A DNA stretch of 64,000 nt from Lachnoclostridium sp. Marseille-P6806. GTDB taxonomy: Bacteria; Bacillota; Clostridia; Lachnospirales; Lachnospiraceae. Below are positions 26,582 to 36,437 of this stretch, one piece after another. Position 1 is the first letter of the stretch; every line of letters begins with the position of its first letter. The translations under genes and the position numbers were made by a program. The notes under the pieces are model-generated. The model did no database searches. It worked only from the letters and a program-made list of their open reading frames with translations, and was not told the origin of the DNA. Location: positions 62,001-126,000 of the forward strand of contig NZ_LR130579.1 in the NCBI RefSeq assembly GCF_900625025.1. The letters run 5' to 3'.

Positions 26582-27115
26582 TCTCCCAGAATCGCTCGTA
26601 GATACCAAAAAACGGCGAATTACCTGACCGCCGTGGAAAACGGCAGCTCCATGGGCGATAAGGAGCAGGGCACAACGCTGGTCAAAAATGCGGATGCCCT
26701 CAGCTTCCCCGTGGCAGGCTCCGCCCAGACCTATGATTCCACCTCGTTCTGCCCCGGTTCGGCCTCCACGGCGACCTCCCTGTCGACGGGGCACAAAACC
26801 TATTCCGGCACCATCAACATGGATGAGAGCGGAACGGTGAAATACGAGACGATTTCCGAAAAGCTCCGGGATCAGCTCGGCTACCGCATCGGCGTGATCT
26901 CCAGCGTGAACCTCAGCCACGCGACCCCCGCCGCGTTTTTTTGCCATCAACCCAGCCACTCGAAATACTATGAAATCGATCTGGAAATGATCGCCAGCAA
27001 AATTCTTCAAACTCTCGTCGGCAGCTTTGCTCTGGTGACCGTCGCGCCCTTTACCGCCTTGGTCGGCGGGTTTGTTCTCACCCGCCGGAGGCGCACCGGC
27101 GAACACCGCCTTTGA
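26582..27115 (+). pseudogene. Alkaline phosphatase relic with membrane-anchor tail
   Basis: The frame from 26582 reads NYLTAVENGSSMGD, FPVAGSAQTYDSTSFCP, SASTATSLSTGHKTYSG and SVNLSHATPAAFF, all recognisable as alkaline phosphatase (PhoA family). The N-terminal metal-binding IGDGM region and signal peptide are missing. The usual catalytic DSA motif reads GSA (Asp to Gly). After residue ~125 the enzyme body is deleted and the frame jumps to a hydrophobic C-terminal anchor with a basic end (FALVTVAPFTALVGGFVLTRRRR). It is too short to be an enzyme and is best read as a decayed gene. Confidence 0.72.
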
Positions 27116-27223
27116 ATATACCAGATATGCTGAGTACTCTCTTGTCTGATTTTGCAAAAATTGCTTTTTGCTGAAAAATCCTATAATATATGAAGAATAC
27201 AATTAACAAAAAATTTATGTTAA

Positions 27224-27565
27224 TACAGTATTTTTTCAGTAAACAACGATACTTTCTGGCTATGGGCACACAAATTGCCTTTGATCGCAGCCGCAGCGGC
27301 GGCATCCGGTGCGCTCCTCGCCCTGTCCTGCGTGCTCGTGAGGATAGCGCAGCCCTTTGCGCCAGGGAGCACGGAGCAGAGCGCCGGTATGCCGTTTTAC
27401 TCGGCGGGGGCCGGACAGCCGGAGACAGGCAGCGCCGAAATCCCGTCCCTGCAGATGGATTCCGCCGCGCTCCGACGGTACGGGCTTGAAGCTGCGGAGG
27501 GGCGTCTTTTCGGGGAGGAGGACTTTCTTCTCGAACAAACACCCCGCAGCAAGCTACGGGGCATG
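27224..27565 (+). pseudogene. Open fragment with hydrophobic helix, probable gene remnant
   Basis: The frame open from 27224 encodes a hydrophobic helix (PLIAAAAAASGALLALSCVLV) followed by an acidic segment (YGLEAAEGRLFGEEDF). That segment faintly resembles the extracytoplasmic start of FtsX/MacB-like permeases. It then runs into a palindromic repeat (27542-27561) and into a different frame of the SGNH gene. No convincing start or full-length match is visible. Together with the phosphatase relic it fills the 1.15-kb gap between the MBOAT and SGNH genes, where no intact gene was found. Confidence 0.25.
27542..27561. repeat. Imperfect palindrome of the CCCCGCAGC type
   Basis: Arms CCCCG..AGC and GCT..CGGGG enclose a 2-nt loop with one mismatch. 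The same core forms a perfect palindrome at 53777-53802. It is probably a short dispersed repeat. Confidence 0.6.
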
Positions 27566-27653
27566 ATCCAGGCGGAAATAAATTTTGACGCTCTCTCCGC
27601 AAAATGCCATAATCGGATAAAAGCCACCGCACAAAAGAAAGGCCTCTACGATT

Positions 27654-28727
27654 ATGACATCTCCCACTCCCGCAGGCTTCATCCGAAAATTCACAGGAAT
27701 CACGGCGCTCATTCTCGGCGCCGTGATTCTTCTCGTCGTCTGCATTGATCCCTTTTTTCACTATCACCGGCCGTGGTTCGGCCTGCGCGCGGTGCTCACC
27801 GACAAGGAATACCAGTGTGTCGGGACGCTGCGTCATTTTGAGTATGACAGTCTGATCGCCGGCTCGTCCGTTGCGGAAAACTACAACAACGCGTGGTTTG
27901 ACGAGGCGTTCGGCGGACGGACGATCAAGGCTGTCCGCTCCTACGGCGGGACGGCCGATCTGTGCCGCTTTCTTTCCATCGCCTATGAGAAGCACCCGCT
28001 CCGGCAGGTGTTCTACAACATCGATCCCGCCGCTCTGTCCGCCGCGCCCGAAACGACCTTCACGGCCACCGGCTGCCCCACTTACCTCTATGACAGGAAT
28101 CCTCTGAACGATTTCGCCTACTGGTTCAATAAGGACGTTTTATTTGAAAAGATTCCCTACATGATCGCCCGCTCTCTCGCCGGCTACGACGAGGGAACGT
28201 CCTACAACTGGCAGGATGGCAAGATCTTCGGAGAAGCCGCGGCGCTGTCTCATTACGAGCGGCAAAAAAAAGCGGCTGAGATTCTCCCCGAGGATCATGA
28301 CCGGAAAAATCTCACCGCCAATATTGCCCTGCTCACAGGGATGGCCGAGGCGCACCCTGAAACGCAGTTTTATTTCTTCTTTCCTCCCTATTCCATTCTC
28401 TGGTGGGACGACATTTCCCGGAGCGGTCAGCGCGACGCCGTGCTCTGGAATGAACTGCAGACGATGAAGGCGCTGCTCGGACACCCGAACGTGCGCGTTT
28501 ACAGCTTCATGGGGCGGGAGGAGATTGTGACCGATCTCGATCAGTACATGGACACCCTGCATTTTTCTCCCGACATCAACCGGAAGATCGTGGGCTGGCT
28601 GAAAAACGGCACCGGAGAAATACGGAGCGAAGCAGAGGCCCACGCGCAGATTGAGACGCTGCGCCGCTTTACGCAGAGCATAGAGGAGCGCGTCACGGCG
28701 AAGCTCGGCGATCAGCCCGGAGAGTGA
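27654..28727 (+). CDS. SGNH-hydrolase-like membrane-anchored protein, partner of the MBOAT acyltransferase
   Basis: A 357-residue protein with one N-terminal membrane helix (residues about 15-32). The SGNH-like blocks are LIAGSSVAENYN with a candidate nucleophile Ser, RSYGGTADL, and a C-terminal DTLHFSPDIN Asp-x-x-His block. Proteins of this type (DltD/AlgX/AlgJ-like in concept) sit next to MBOAT genes and transfer or remove acyl groups on surface polymers. It ends 16 nt inside the convergent GH127 gene. The assignment to SGNH rests on motifs and context. Confidence 0.72.
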   Translation: MTSPTPAGFIRKFTGITALILGAVILLVVCIDPFFHYHRPWFGLRAVLTDKEYQCVGTLRHFEYDSLIAGSSVAENYNNAWFDEAFGGRTIKAVRSYGGTADLCRFLSIAYEKHPLRQVFYNIDPAALSAAPETTFTATGCPTYLYDRNPLNDFAYWFNKDVLFEKIPYMIARSLAGYDEGTSYNWQDGKIFGEAAALSHYERQKKAAEILPEDHDRKNLTANIALLTGMAEAHPETQFYFFFPPYSILWWDDISRSGQRDAVLWNELQTMKALLGHPNVRVYSFMGREEIVTDLDQYMDTLHFSPDINRKIVGWLKNGTGEIRSEAEAHAQIETLRRFTQSIEERVTAKLGDQPGE

Positions 28728-30667
28728 GCCGCCGGGATCCATACCGCCATATGCCGCCGCTTGTCCTTGCCCGCGGAGGCATAATCGGTCAGCGTCACCC
28801 CGCCGTCCTCCGTCTCGACCCTGAGCTCCAGCAGATGCGGATACGGCGCGGTTTCTTTTTCCGGAATCGCCGCACTGACGCTGCCGTCCCTGTTTTCCCG
28901 GATGGATACGGGCCGGTCGGCAGGGCGTCCCAGAGAATCCTCCGCAGCCAGCATCAGCGGCCCCCTCTGCAGCGCAATGTGAAACCGTGCCTCCGGGTCC
29001 TCTTCGTCATAGCGAAGCACCTCATAATCCAGTCCGAAGCGCATGTCGTTAACCAGAATATCATGTCCGTAAGGAATCGGATGAATCGCAAAGGTGCGCA
29101 TGTCCAGTGAAAGCTCGACGACGTCTCCGGCACTCCACACCCTCCTGAGCTTCCGGTAGAAGGCCTTTCCCGTGAAGGGAAGCCGCTCCGCTTCTCCGCG
29201 GTTTACCGAGAGCTCCGTCCTCCGGCTCCAGCCCGGAATGCGCAGCGCAAGCAGCATTTCACCGGCTCCCGCCGCCCGTTCGATGCGGATCCGGATCCGC
29301 CCCACCCGCGGATAATCCGACTCCACGGAAAGATCAAGTTCCCCTCCGCAGACACGGACGCCCCGGATGCTGCACGATTCGTACAAATTCAGATACACGC
29401 CCGCCGGTGATTTCATGAGGGTCATTTCCGGAACGAGGCCTACCCCCATTGAGGCAATGCAGGCGCAGCATCCGTAGGCATAGCCGTCCGGCATGACAAG
29501 AAAGCCCCCCGCCTGTATGCCTCTCCTGCCGGGCGTGAGCGGGGAATAGCTGTCAAACGGCAGTCCCATATGAACAATGCCCTGCATCCGCTCCGATCGG
29601 TCGTCCTCAAAGCCCTGCGTATTGAATGCGCCGAGATATGCATTATAGTACGAGCGCTCAAACGCGTCGACAAAGACCGGATCTCCCGTCACAAGCATGA
29701 CCCGCCGGAAAAAATTCATGAGAGTGACCGTGACGCAGGTTTCCTGCATCAGCGGATGATTCGTCGTATTGGCCTGCCGGACGGTCGAGTGATCGAACAG
29801 TTCATGCGTGCAGCCGGCGCAGCCGATCACCGTAAAATCGGTATCCAGCAGCCGGTACGCAAAATGCAGAACCGCCTGCTTCCAGCGCTCCTCCCCGGTT
29901 GCCCGGTAATATTCCAGGAGTCCTTCAAAGCAGGAGATCATCTCATAGGCTTTCGTGACGGGATACTGATAGGGAGGGAGCTTGTCTGCAAGAGCAAGTT
30001 CGAACAGATTCGCGACCGCCGTCCCCCCGCATGCGACAATGTGCTCCGCAAACTCCAGATATTTCCGCCGTCCCGTCAGACAATAAAGCCGCATGACCGG
30101 CTCTAAAATCGAGCTTGCATTCAGTCCCCTCCAGCAGTGCGAGGCTGACGTGATCGGCCTGCGGTTTTCGCCGCTGCCGATGCTTTCCATGATGCAGTCG
30201 ACCTGCCGGCACAGACTCCGGACGATCTCCTCTGCCAGCGCGTCATCCCTGCACAGGCCGAGAAAATATTCCATCCCGAGGAGTACATATTTGCGGCACC
30301 ACAGATCCCAGCCGTCCAACTCGCAGGATGCCGCATAGCTGCTGATTCTCCCGCCGGGCTCCGCCGTGGACAGCATATCGCGCACGGTATCCTCCAGGAT
30401 CCGGTACAGCGCCTCGTTCCGCGTGCATGCGCAGACCGTCGCCGCCCCACGAAGCATTTTCCCCCAATACTCTCCGCGCCATCCCCTGTCCGCGCCGTCC
30501 GGTCTGCACCTGTACTGCTCCACAAACCGCTTCCACAGAGAAGGATCCATGAGCTGCTTCTGCTCCGCGTAGCGCATCGCGCGTTCCACAGAGCCGGTAA
30601 AGTGATAGACGGCCTGTCTGTCCGGCACCATTACCGCCGCCCTGTCCTCTGCCGTCCACATTCTCAT
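28712..30667 (-). CDS. GH127 beta-L-arabinofuranosidase-like glycoside hydrolase
   Basis: A 651-residue enzyme of the GH127 type. ATG 30667 follows GGGAGGG; an ATG nine codons upstream has no such site. The GH127 zinc/nucleophile set is present: Glu309 and Cys311 in QETCVTV, and the vicinal pair Cys400-Cys401 in YGCCACIAS, one of which should be the nucleophilic cysteine. An (alpha/alpha)6-barrel core is followed by beta-sandwich domains. No signal peptide, so it should act on imported oligosaccharides. It is the last gene of the LplB-LplC-binding protein operon, so the importer probably brings in arabinofuranosides or related sugars. Confidence 0.88.
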   Translation of the reverse strand: MRMWTAEDRAAVMVPDRQAVYHFTGSVERAMRYAEQKQLMDPSLWKRFVEQYRCRPDGADRGWRGEYWGKMLRGAATVCACTRNEALYRILEDTVRDMLSTAEPGGRISSYAASCELDGWDLWCRKYVLLGMEYFLGLCRDDALAEEIVRSLCRQVDCIMESIGSGENRRPITSASHCWRGLNASSILEPVMRLYCLTGRRKYLEFAEHIVACGGTAVANLFELALADKLPPYQYPVTKAYEMISCFEGLLEYYRATGEERWKQAVLHFAYRLLDTDFTVIGCAGCTHELFDHSTVRQANTTNHPLMQETCVTVTLMNFFRRVMLVTGDPVFVDAFERSYYNAYLGAFNTQGFEDDRSERMQGIVHMGLPFDSYSPLTPGRRGIQAGGFLVMPDGYAYGCCACIASMGVGLVPEMTLMKSPAGVYLNLYESCSIRGVRVCGGELDLSVESDYPRVGRIRIRIERAAGAGEMLLALRIPGWSRRTELSVNRGEAERLPFTGKAFYRKLRRVWSAGDVVELSLDMRTFAIHPIPYGHDILVNDMRFGLDYEVLRYDEEDPEARFHIALQRGPLMLAAEDSLGRPADRPVSIRENRDGSVSAAIPEKETAPYPHLLELRVETEDGGVTLTDYASAGKDKRRHMAVWIPAAHSPG

Positions 30668-30711
30668 GTATCCCTCCCGGTGAAGCTTCCCCACCCGTAT
30701 TCCGTGATCAC

Positions 30712-32451
30712 TTACTCCGCAAAGGAAGCCGCGAGCGCTCTCGCTTCCTCCGCATTCTGTCTGAACTCCTCATCCGCCGTGTCCGCGCCCATCGCTTTCA
30801 GATCAGAAATGATGGCGGCCTTGGCCGAGGCAAACTCCTCGTCGCTCTCCGCCAGAATGACCTTGGCGATGTTCGCGTTCATGTACTGATCCGCATTGGA
30901 CTGAATCTGCGCGTTCTCGTCAGAGCATGGGCCGATGATCTGGAGACTTACGGCGACAGAGGACTGCGTGGTCGCCAGGCCGTCTTTGATCCACTGATCA
31001 TACACCTTTCCGGGATATTCGCAGCCGTAGTCCTGTGCGAACATCTTTTCGCCGTCACTCAGATGAGAGACAATCCAGTCTTCGGACTCCTGAAGATTGA
31101 CGGGATAACCGTCTGCCGGCTGGCAGGCGCCGGAATAGAAGTACTGAAGCTGCGCGATGCCGCCGTGATCCAGATCATAGTCGCTGTTGGTCCCGTTTTC
31201 AAAGGCCGCCAGACGCTCCCCGATGATCTGCGGAACGCCATCCACATAATCCCAGTCCCTGCCCTGCACGCCATTCATGATCAGACGGGCGCCCTCGTCA
31301 CTGTCGAGATAATTCATGAACTGCATCGCCCGTTCCGGATATTTGCAGTTCGCGGAAATGGCACGGGAATCGTTGACCTGATAGCCGCAGGCCAGATCGT
31401 AATTATAAATGTCCGGAAGAACAGGGAATGCGCCGGGAAGCAGCGTCATCACCGCATTGTCCGCCGCGGCCGTCGAATGGTCGGGCGGCATCAGGATCTG
31501 TGTCAGAAGCGTGCCGTTCTTGACCTTGTCAACATACTGCTCCCATTTCTGCGTCAGAGCCTCCGGATCATACAGCCCCATCCTGTGGGCCTTGTTCATG
31601 AATTTCAGCCCTCTCCAGAAAACGCCATCCTCATCCAGGAACTGGCTCTCCACTTCTCCGGTGTCATCCTTGCCCGTGAAATTGCCCGCAAGGTTCGTAT
31701 AGCCATGCGAAAACGGGTACGCGATGGTGTAAGGCCACAGTCCCCAGTCCGTCCAGCCGGACAGCGCGTATACTTTCTTTCCGTCCGTCCGCTGTGACTG
31801 GGCGTAGTCCTGCATCAGCCGCAGCGCCTCCAGATAGTCGTCCTCGCCGTTGATTTCAGGAGAGCCAACCGCCTTATAGAAATCATATCTTGAGAAAAAC
31901 CCGACAAAACCGTTCTTCAGCGGCGTATTCATGTCCGCCTTTTTGACGGCGCAGGGAATAATATATGTCGTTCCGTTCCCGACCACCTCCTTGGAATACC
32001 GCATGGCAACCGGCTCATTCTTCATGATGTTCTGCCCGTACTTCTCCAGAAGTTCATCAAGCGGTGCAAACTGTCCCGCAGAAATCATGTTCTGCACATC
32101 CTGCATGTAGAGCTCCGGCAGAATCAGCATATCCGGAAGATCACCGCCGGCGGCGAGCACCTTGACCTTTTCGTTGTCGACCTTAACCACCTGAATGGTG
32201 ATGCCCAGCTCCTCGCGGATCTTATCAGCAATACCGCCAGTCCATTCGCCCTCATCCAGCGCGTTGATGCCCAGCGTCAGCGTGACGGGCTCCATACTGC
32301 GCTCGCCCGCCTCCTGCGCGTCGCCTCCGGCCGCCTGCACCGTCTCGTCTCCCCCTGCGGTCGGGCTCTGTGCCGTACTGCCGCAGCCCGCGATCAGCGC
32401 CGCCGTCAGCGCGGCGGACAGAAGTCCTGTGAACAGTTTTCTGTGTTTCAT
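30712..32451 (-). CDS. Extracellular solute-binding lipoprotein, LplA type
   Basis: A 579-residue binding protein of a carbohydrate ABC importer. ATG 32451 follows GGGAGGG. The signal peptide ends at the lipobox LIAGC, with a Gly/Ala/Glu linker after it. The length and the GVFWRGLKFMNKAHRMGLYDPEA region fit the LplA/YtcQ group that works with LplB- and LplC-type permeases, both encoded immediately upstream. It should hand an oligosaccharide to the importer for cleavage by the GH127 enzyme. Confidence 0.9.
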   Translation of the reverse strand: MKHRKLFTGLLSAALTAALIAGCGSTAQSPTAGGDETVQAAGGDAQEAGERSMEPVTLTLGINALDEGEWTGGIADKIREELGITIQVVKVDNEKVKVLAAGGDLPDMLILPELYMQDVQNMISAGQFAPLDELLEKYGQNIMKNEPVAMRYSKEVVGNGTTYIIPCAVKKADMNTPLKNGFVGFFSRYDFYKAVGSPEINGEDDYLEALRLMQDYAQSQRTDGKKVYALSGWTDWGLWPYTIAYPFSHGYTNLAGNFTGKDDTGEVESQFLDEDGVFWRGLKFMNKAHRMGLYDPEALTQKWEQYVDKVKNGTLLTQILMPPDHSTAAADNAVMTLLPGAFPVLPDIYNYDLACGYQVNDSRAISANCKYPERAMQFMNYLDSDEGARLIMNGVQGRDWDYVDGVPQIIGERLAAFENGTNSDYDLDHGGIAQLQYFYSGACQPADGYPVNLQESEDWIVSHLSDGEKMFAQDYGCEYPGKVYDQWIKDGLATTQSSVAVSLQIIGPCSDENAQIQSNADQYMNANIAKVILAESDEEFASAKAAIISDLKAMGADTADEEFRQNAEEARALAASFAE

Positions 32452-32515
32452 GTGTTTCCCTCCCATCTTACTTAATGTTTTCCTCTTTGATGCCCCTTGA
32501 ATACGGGTTCTGTTT

Positions 32516-33415
32516 TCAGCCCTTCACGGCGCCCATCATGATTCCTTTCGCAAAATATTTCTGGAGAAACGGGTAGACGCACATAATCGGTATCACCGTG
32601 ATGACGGTGATCGCCATTCTGACCCCCGTCGGACTGATCGCATTTTCCAGCACGCTGTTGCCCAGCATGCCCGAGCGCATGCTGCTTGCAAGCTGCTCCG
32701 CCTGCCTCAGATAGTTGTACAGAATCAGCTGCACCGTCTGCAACCGCGGATCCGTCACAAGGAAATAGTTGTCCGCCCACGCATTCCACTGGCCGACCGC
32801 ACAGTAGACTGCAATCGTTGCGATAATCGGCTTCGACAGCGGAAGAATGATGTACCAGAACGTCCTGAAAATCCCGGCTCCATCGAGTGCCGCCGATTCC
32901 TCCATGGAGGCCGGGAGCTGTTCGATGAAGGTTTTCATCAGAATAATGTAGTACGCGCTGACCGCCCCCGGGAGAATATACAGTAGGAAATGGTTTTTCA
33001 GGCCGTACATCTTCATGGTCAGATACCACGGAATCAGACCGGCATGGATATACATCGTGGAAATCACGATCCGGTACACGATTCTTCTCCCCACCATCTC
33101 CCGTTTCGTCATGAGATAGGCAAAAAAAGAGGAGCAGAGCAGGCAGACGGACGTTCCCGATACCACCCGCGCCGCCGAGACGAGGAAGGCATGTCCGATA
33201 TCCCCTTTGGCAAACACTCTGTTGTAGGTGTAAAAGGTGATCTGCCGGGGGAGCAGAAACACGCCGTCCGCCAATGCGTCCCCGCTGGAAACCGACCCGA
33301 TGACGACATAGTAAAACGGATAGGTACACAACAGCGTGATAAGGCAAAGCAGGCCGATATTCACGACGCGCAGCAGCGCCTCCTGCGGCGAGCTTTTGAT
33401 TCTGACAGCGCTCAA
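32516..33415 (-). CDS. Carbohydrate ABC transporter permease, LplC/YtcP type
   Basis: An inner-membrane permease of about 299 residues with six predicted helices and the EAA loop (SMEESAALDGAGIFRTFWYIILPLSKP). It ends with FAKGIMMGAVKG, typical of LplC. The start is set at TTG 33415, which has the strong GGGAGGG site seen before the other genes of this operon; an ATG at 33463 would add 16 basic residues but has no good site. Confidence 0.9.
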   Translation of the reverse strand: MSAVRIKSSPQEALLRVVNIGLLCLITLLCTYPFYYVVIGSVSSGDALADGVFLLPRQITFYTYNRVFAKGDIGHAFLVSAARVVSGTSVCLLCSSFFAYLMTKREMVGRRIVYRIVISTMYIHAGLIPWYLTMKMYGLKNHFLLYILPGAVSAYYIILMKTFIEQLPASMEESAALDGAGIFRTFWYIILPLSKPIIATIAVYCAVGQWNAWADNYFLVTDPRLQTVQLILYNYLRQAEQLASSMRSGMLGNSVLENAISPTGVRMAITVITVIPIMCVYPFLQKYFAKGIMMGAVKG

Positions 33416-33499
33416 TTTCTTTTCCCTCCCATGCTTCCTGTTCTGATTTCCTCGCGTTTTCATGCGCCCAGGGGGCTGCCCGCGCAGCTTTACGGCACA

Positions 33500-34429
33500 T
33501 CACACCAGCGGCTCGCCGCGCAGCCTTCTGGAAATCCCGTTGACGGTAAACAGAAGAATCACGCTGATCACCGTCTTAAGCATTCCGATGACAATGGAAA
33601 AGGAGTAGTCGTTGACGAGAATCCCCACTTTGTATACGTAATAATCCAGAACTTCGATGCGATCCGACACCGACGGGTTGTAAAAGACAAAATATTGATC
33701 AAGACCGTTGTTCAGAAGATTTGCGACCTGAAGAAGAAGGAGCACCATGTAGGTTGGCATCAGGCCCGGAACCGTCACATGACGGATGGTCTGCAGCTTG
33801 CTCGCCCCGTCCACCCGCGCCGCGTCGAAGAGCTCCTCGTTGATGCCTGCAATCGCTGCCAGATAAATGATCGCCTGCCATCCGAGCCCTTTCCAGATAC
33901 CCAGCAGCAGCTGGAAAATCCATACCATATCATTATTGCCCATGATATTTCCGCCTTCACGGACAATCCCCATTTTTCCCTCGAGGAGCGGAAGCAGACC
34001 GTTCGAGGCAAAGAGCGCCGAGGCCAGCTCGAACACCACGAACCAGCTGATGAAATTGGGAAGTGTCGTCATGGTCTGCACAAATTTCCGAAACTTCACG
34101 CGCCGCGTCTCATTCAGCATGATCGCAAAAATCATCGGGAGCGGCGTGCAGATAATATTCAGAAAGCTCATGGCCAGCGTGTTCCGGAGCACTCTGGCAA
34201 TTTCCTTCCTTTGTCTGAGGAGCTTCGCAAAATTCGCGAGACCGACAAACGGCATGTCCGAAAGCCTGTGCCCGATCTGGTAATGCACAAACGCATAGAG
34301 CCAGCTGAACAGGGGCACATACGCAAAAGCAATGACCAGCAGCAGAAAGGGGATCGACAGCAGCAGATACTCATAACCCCGTATTTTTTTTCCGTTGAGG
34401 CGGCACTTTCGCACTGGCTTCCCGTTCAT
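33500..34429 (-). CDS. ABC transporter permease, LplB type
   Basis: A 309-residue membrane subunit, partner of the LplC-type permease. It has a basic N-terminus, about six helices and the EAA loop (INEELFDAARVDGASKLQTIRHVTVPGL). GAAAGGGGAAT precedes the ATG. First gene of the LplB-LplC-binding protein-GH127 operon. The 34430-34592 leader is AT-rich with a TTCCGCGGAA palindrome; a clear promoter could not be fixed. Confidence 0.92.
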   Translation of the reverse strand: MNGKPVRKCRLNGKKIRGYEYLLLSIPFLLLVIAFAYVPLFSWLYAFVHYQIGHRLSDMPFVGLANFAKLLRQRKEIARVLRNTLAMSFLNIICTPLPMIFAIMLNETRRVKFRKFVQTMTTLPNFISWFVVFELASALFASNGLLPLLEGKMGIVREGGNIMGNNDMVWIFQLLLGIWKGLGWQAIIYLAAIAGINEELFDAARVDGASKLQTIRHVTVPGLMPTYMVLLLLQVANLLNNGLDQYFVFYNPSVSDRIEVLDYYVYKVGILVNDYSFSIVIGMLKTVISVILLFTVNGISRRLRGEPLV

Positions 34430-34592
34430 ATTCCCCTTTCTGCCGTATCTCCGGCACGGTTTTAGTCATTTATTTGCTTTTTCTCTTATTTTTCCTTTCT
34501 TTATTGTATATTTTATTCAATAATTTCCGCGGAATGAATGCAATTAACACCTATTTTTTGTATAATTCTACGCTTCGCGCCTCTTTTTTGTA

Positions 34593-36437
34593 CTAATTAC
34601 ATATATTCTCCGCCTGCCGGCAGATGTCATCCGGCTTTGGCGGATGGTCGCCGTCCTCCTCCGCACGGCACGGCATCCTCAGAACGACCTGCGTCCCCTC
34701 GTTCGGCGCGCTTTCGATCTGCAGGCCGTATGCTCTGCCGTACTGCAGCCGCAGCCGGTGGTGCACATTGAGAATCCCGATCTGCCGCCCCGTGTCCTCC
34801 GCTCCGCGGTTTAATTTATCCCGCAGCTCCAGCAGCGTGGCCTCATCAATCCCCTTGCCGGTATCCGACACCGTCACGAACAGGTCGCCGCCCTCCTGCC
34901 GCGCCCCCAGAACGACCTTGCCCTGCGCCTGATTGCTGAGACCGTGCGACAGCGCGTTTTCGACGATCGGCTGCAGGATAAACCGCATCACGCGAAGCTG
35001 CGCCAGCTCCTCCGGAATCTGATCCTCAAACTCGAACTTCCCGGCAAAGCGGTAATTCATCACCTTGATGTAATGGGAAATATGCTCCTCTTCCTCGGAA
35101 AGGGTGCAGAACGCGCCGCTTTTCCGGAACACCGGCTCCAGGAAGCTCCCGAACGCAGTAACGCAGTCCGCGATGCTCTCCTCCCCCTCGATCATGGCCA
35201 TCCACTTGATGGTGTTCAGCGTGTTGTATATAAAATGCGGATTCAGCTGGTAGCGAAGCACGTCGATTTCCGTTCGCCGTTTTTCCCGTTCCACCCTCTG
35301 CTCCCGCTCGAACAGCTCGCGGATGCGAAGCGACATCCGGTTGAAGGTCCGTTCCAGAATCCCGATTTCGTTGGCGGATTTCTCCGGTACCGTGCAGCCC
35401 AGATTGCCGTCGCCGGTCCGGTTGATAGCGTCCACCAGCACGTTCAGCGGCCGCAGAAAACGCGCGACGAACAATCGGGAAAGAAAGTAGGCCGCGGCGG
35501 TACACAGCACCACAAGAAGAAGCAGAATGTTCCGGATATGGAAGATATCGGCCATAAGCGCGTGAAACGGCACCTCACAGATCATCATGCCCGGAAAATC
35601 GGTCAGCGGATAGCAGACCACCTGCATTCTGCCGTCCGCCGTGTCCCTGACCGTGCCGCTGATCCCGCTTCCCCCGCAGTCGTCGAACAGCTCGCAGTGC
35701 TCCCCGATTCTTTCGTCCGGGTTTGCTGCAAGAATCGTTCCGCTCTGATCCACCAGAAACATGCGGCTTCCCTGATTCTCCGTCAGGCCTCGGAACGTTT
35801 CCGCAAAGGAGGAGGTCTTCACCGACATGACCAGCACGCCGTGCCCGGCGAGCCGCGCACAGAGGACAACGGGCTGATTGTATTTTTCCGCATCCCTTAT
35901 CTCCGAAAATTCCCTGCTGTCGTGCGCCCCTTCCCAGACAAGTGTTCTTCTTCCGGCCAGCGCCCCCTGATACAGCTCCGACCCGTAGAACCACGCCTCC
36001 GGCGCGCCCTCGCCCAGATGGTAATAGTTCTCCATCACCCCTGTTCCCAGAACAATGCCGTCTGCATCAAAATAGTTGACCGCGGCGATCTGCGGGCACT
36101 CCTTCATGCTGTTCTGAAACAGACGAAACATCTCGTAGGCGCAGTACGTCCTCTCGGAGGAGGACATGCTCCTGTACGCGCGGACCCTCTGCACACCCGT
36201 GCCGCCCGCAATCGATCTCGACTGCAGATCAACGCGCCTGCACAGCTCGCCGATGCTGCTGTCAATCTGCCGGAACTGCTGTACCGTATACTTCTGCTGA
36301 TTGTTCAGGATAACCCTCTCCACAATCACAAAAGTCATGACGAACGCGACCATCACGAGCACGGCGAACAGCAGGAAAAAAGCCGCCGTCAGCTGGGCGG
36401 ATAGACTCCGGCCGCGCCGCGGCCTTTTCCCCGTCAC
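34593..36437 (-). CDS. Sensor histidine kinase, YesM type
   Basis: A 614-residue membrane sensor. A first helix at about residues 15-35 and a second at about 290-315 (FHIRNILLLLVVLCTAAAYFL) enclose an extracellular sensor domain. HAMP, then a His_kinase domain with the phosphoacceptor in LNPHFIYNTLNTIKW, then an HATPase with DTGKGID. The start is the GTG at 36437, coupled to the response-regulator stop codon by a GTGA overlap with GGGGG before it. It presumably senses the sugar handled by the adjacent importer/GH127 operon. Confidence 0.93.
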   Translation of the reverse strand: MTGKRPRRGRSLSAQLTAAFFLLFAVLVMVAFVMTFVIVERVILNNQQKYTVQQFRQIDSSIGELCRRVDLQSRSIAGGTGVQRVRAYRSMSSSERTYCAYEMFRLFQNSMKECPQIAAVNYFDADGIVLGTGVMENYYHLGEGAPEAWFYGSELYQGALAGRRTLVWEGAHDSREFSEIRDAEKYNQPVVLCARLAGHGVLVMSVKTSSFAETFRGLTENQGSRMFLVDQSGTILAANPDERIGEHCELFDDCGGSGISGTVRDTADGRMQVVCYPLTDFPGMMICEVPFHALMADIFHIRNILLLLVVLCTAAAYFLSRLFVARFLRPLNVLVDAINRTGDGNLGCTVPEKSANEIGILERTFNRMSLRIRELFEREQRVEREKRRTEIDVLRYQLNPHFIYNTLNTIKWMAMIEGEESIADCVTAFGSFLEPVFRKSGAFCTLSEEEEHISHYIKVMNYRFAGKFEFEDQIPEELAQLRVMRFILQPIVENALSHGLSNQAQGKVVLGARQEGGDLFVTVSDTGKGIDEATLLELRDKLNRGAEDTGRQIGILNVHHRLRLQYGRAYGLQIESAPNEGTQVVLRMPCRAEEDGDHPPKPDDICRQAENICN

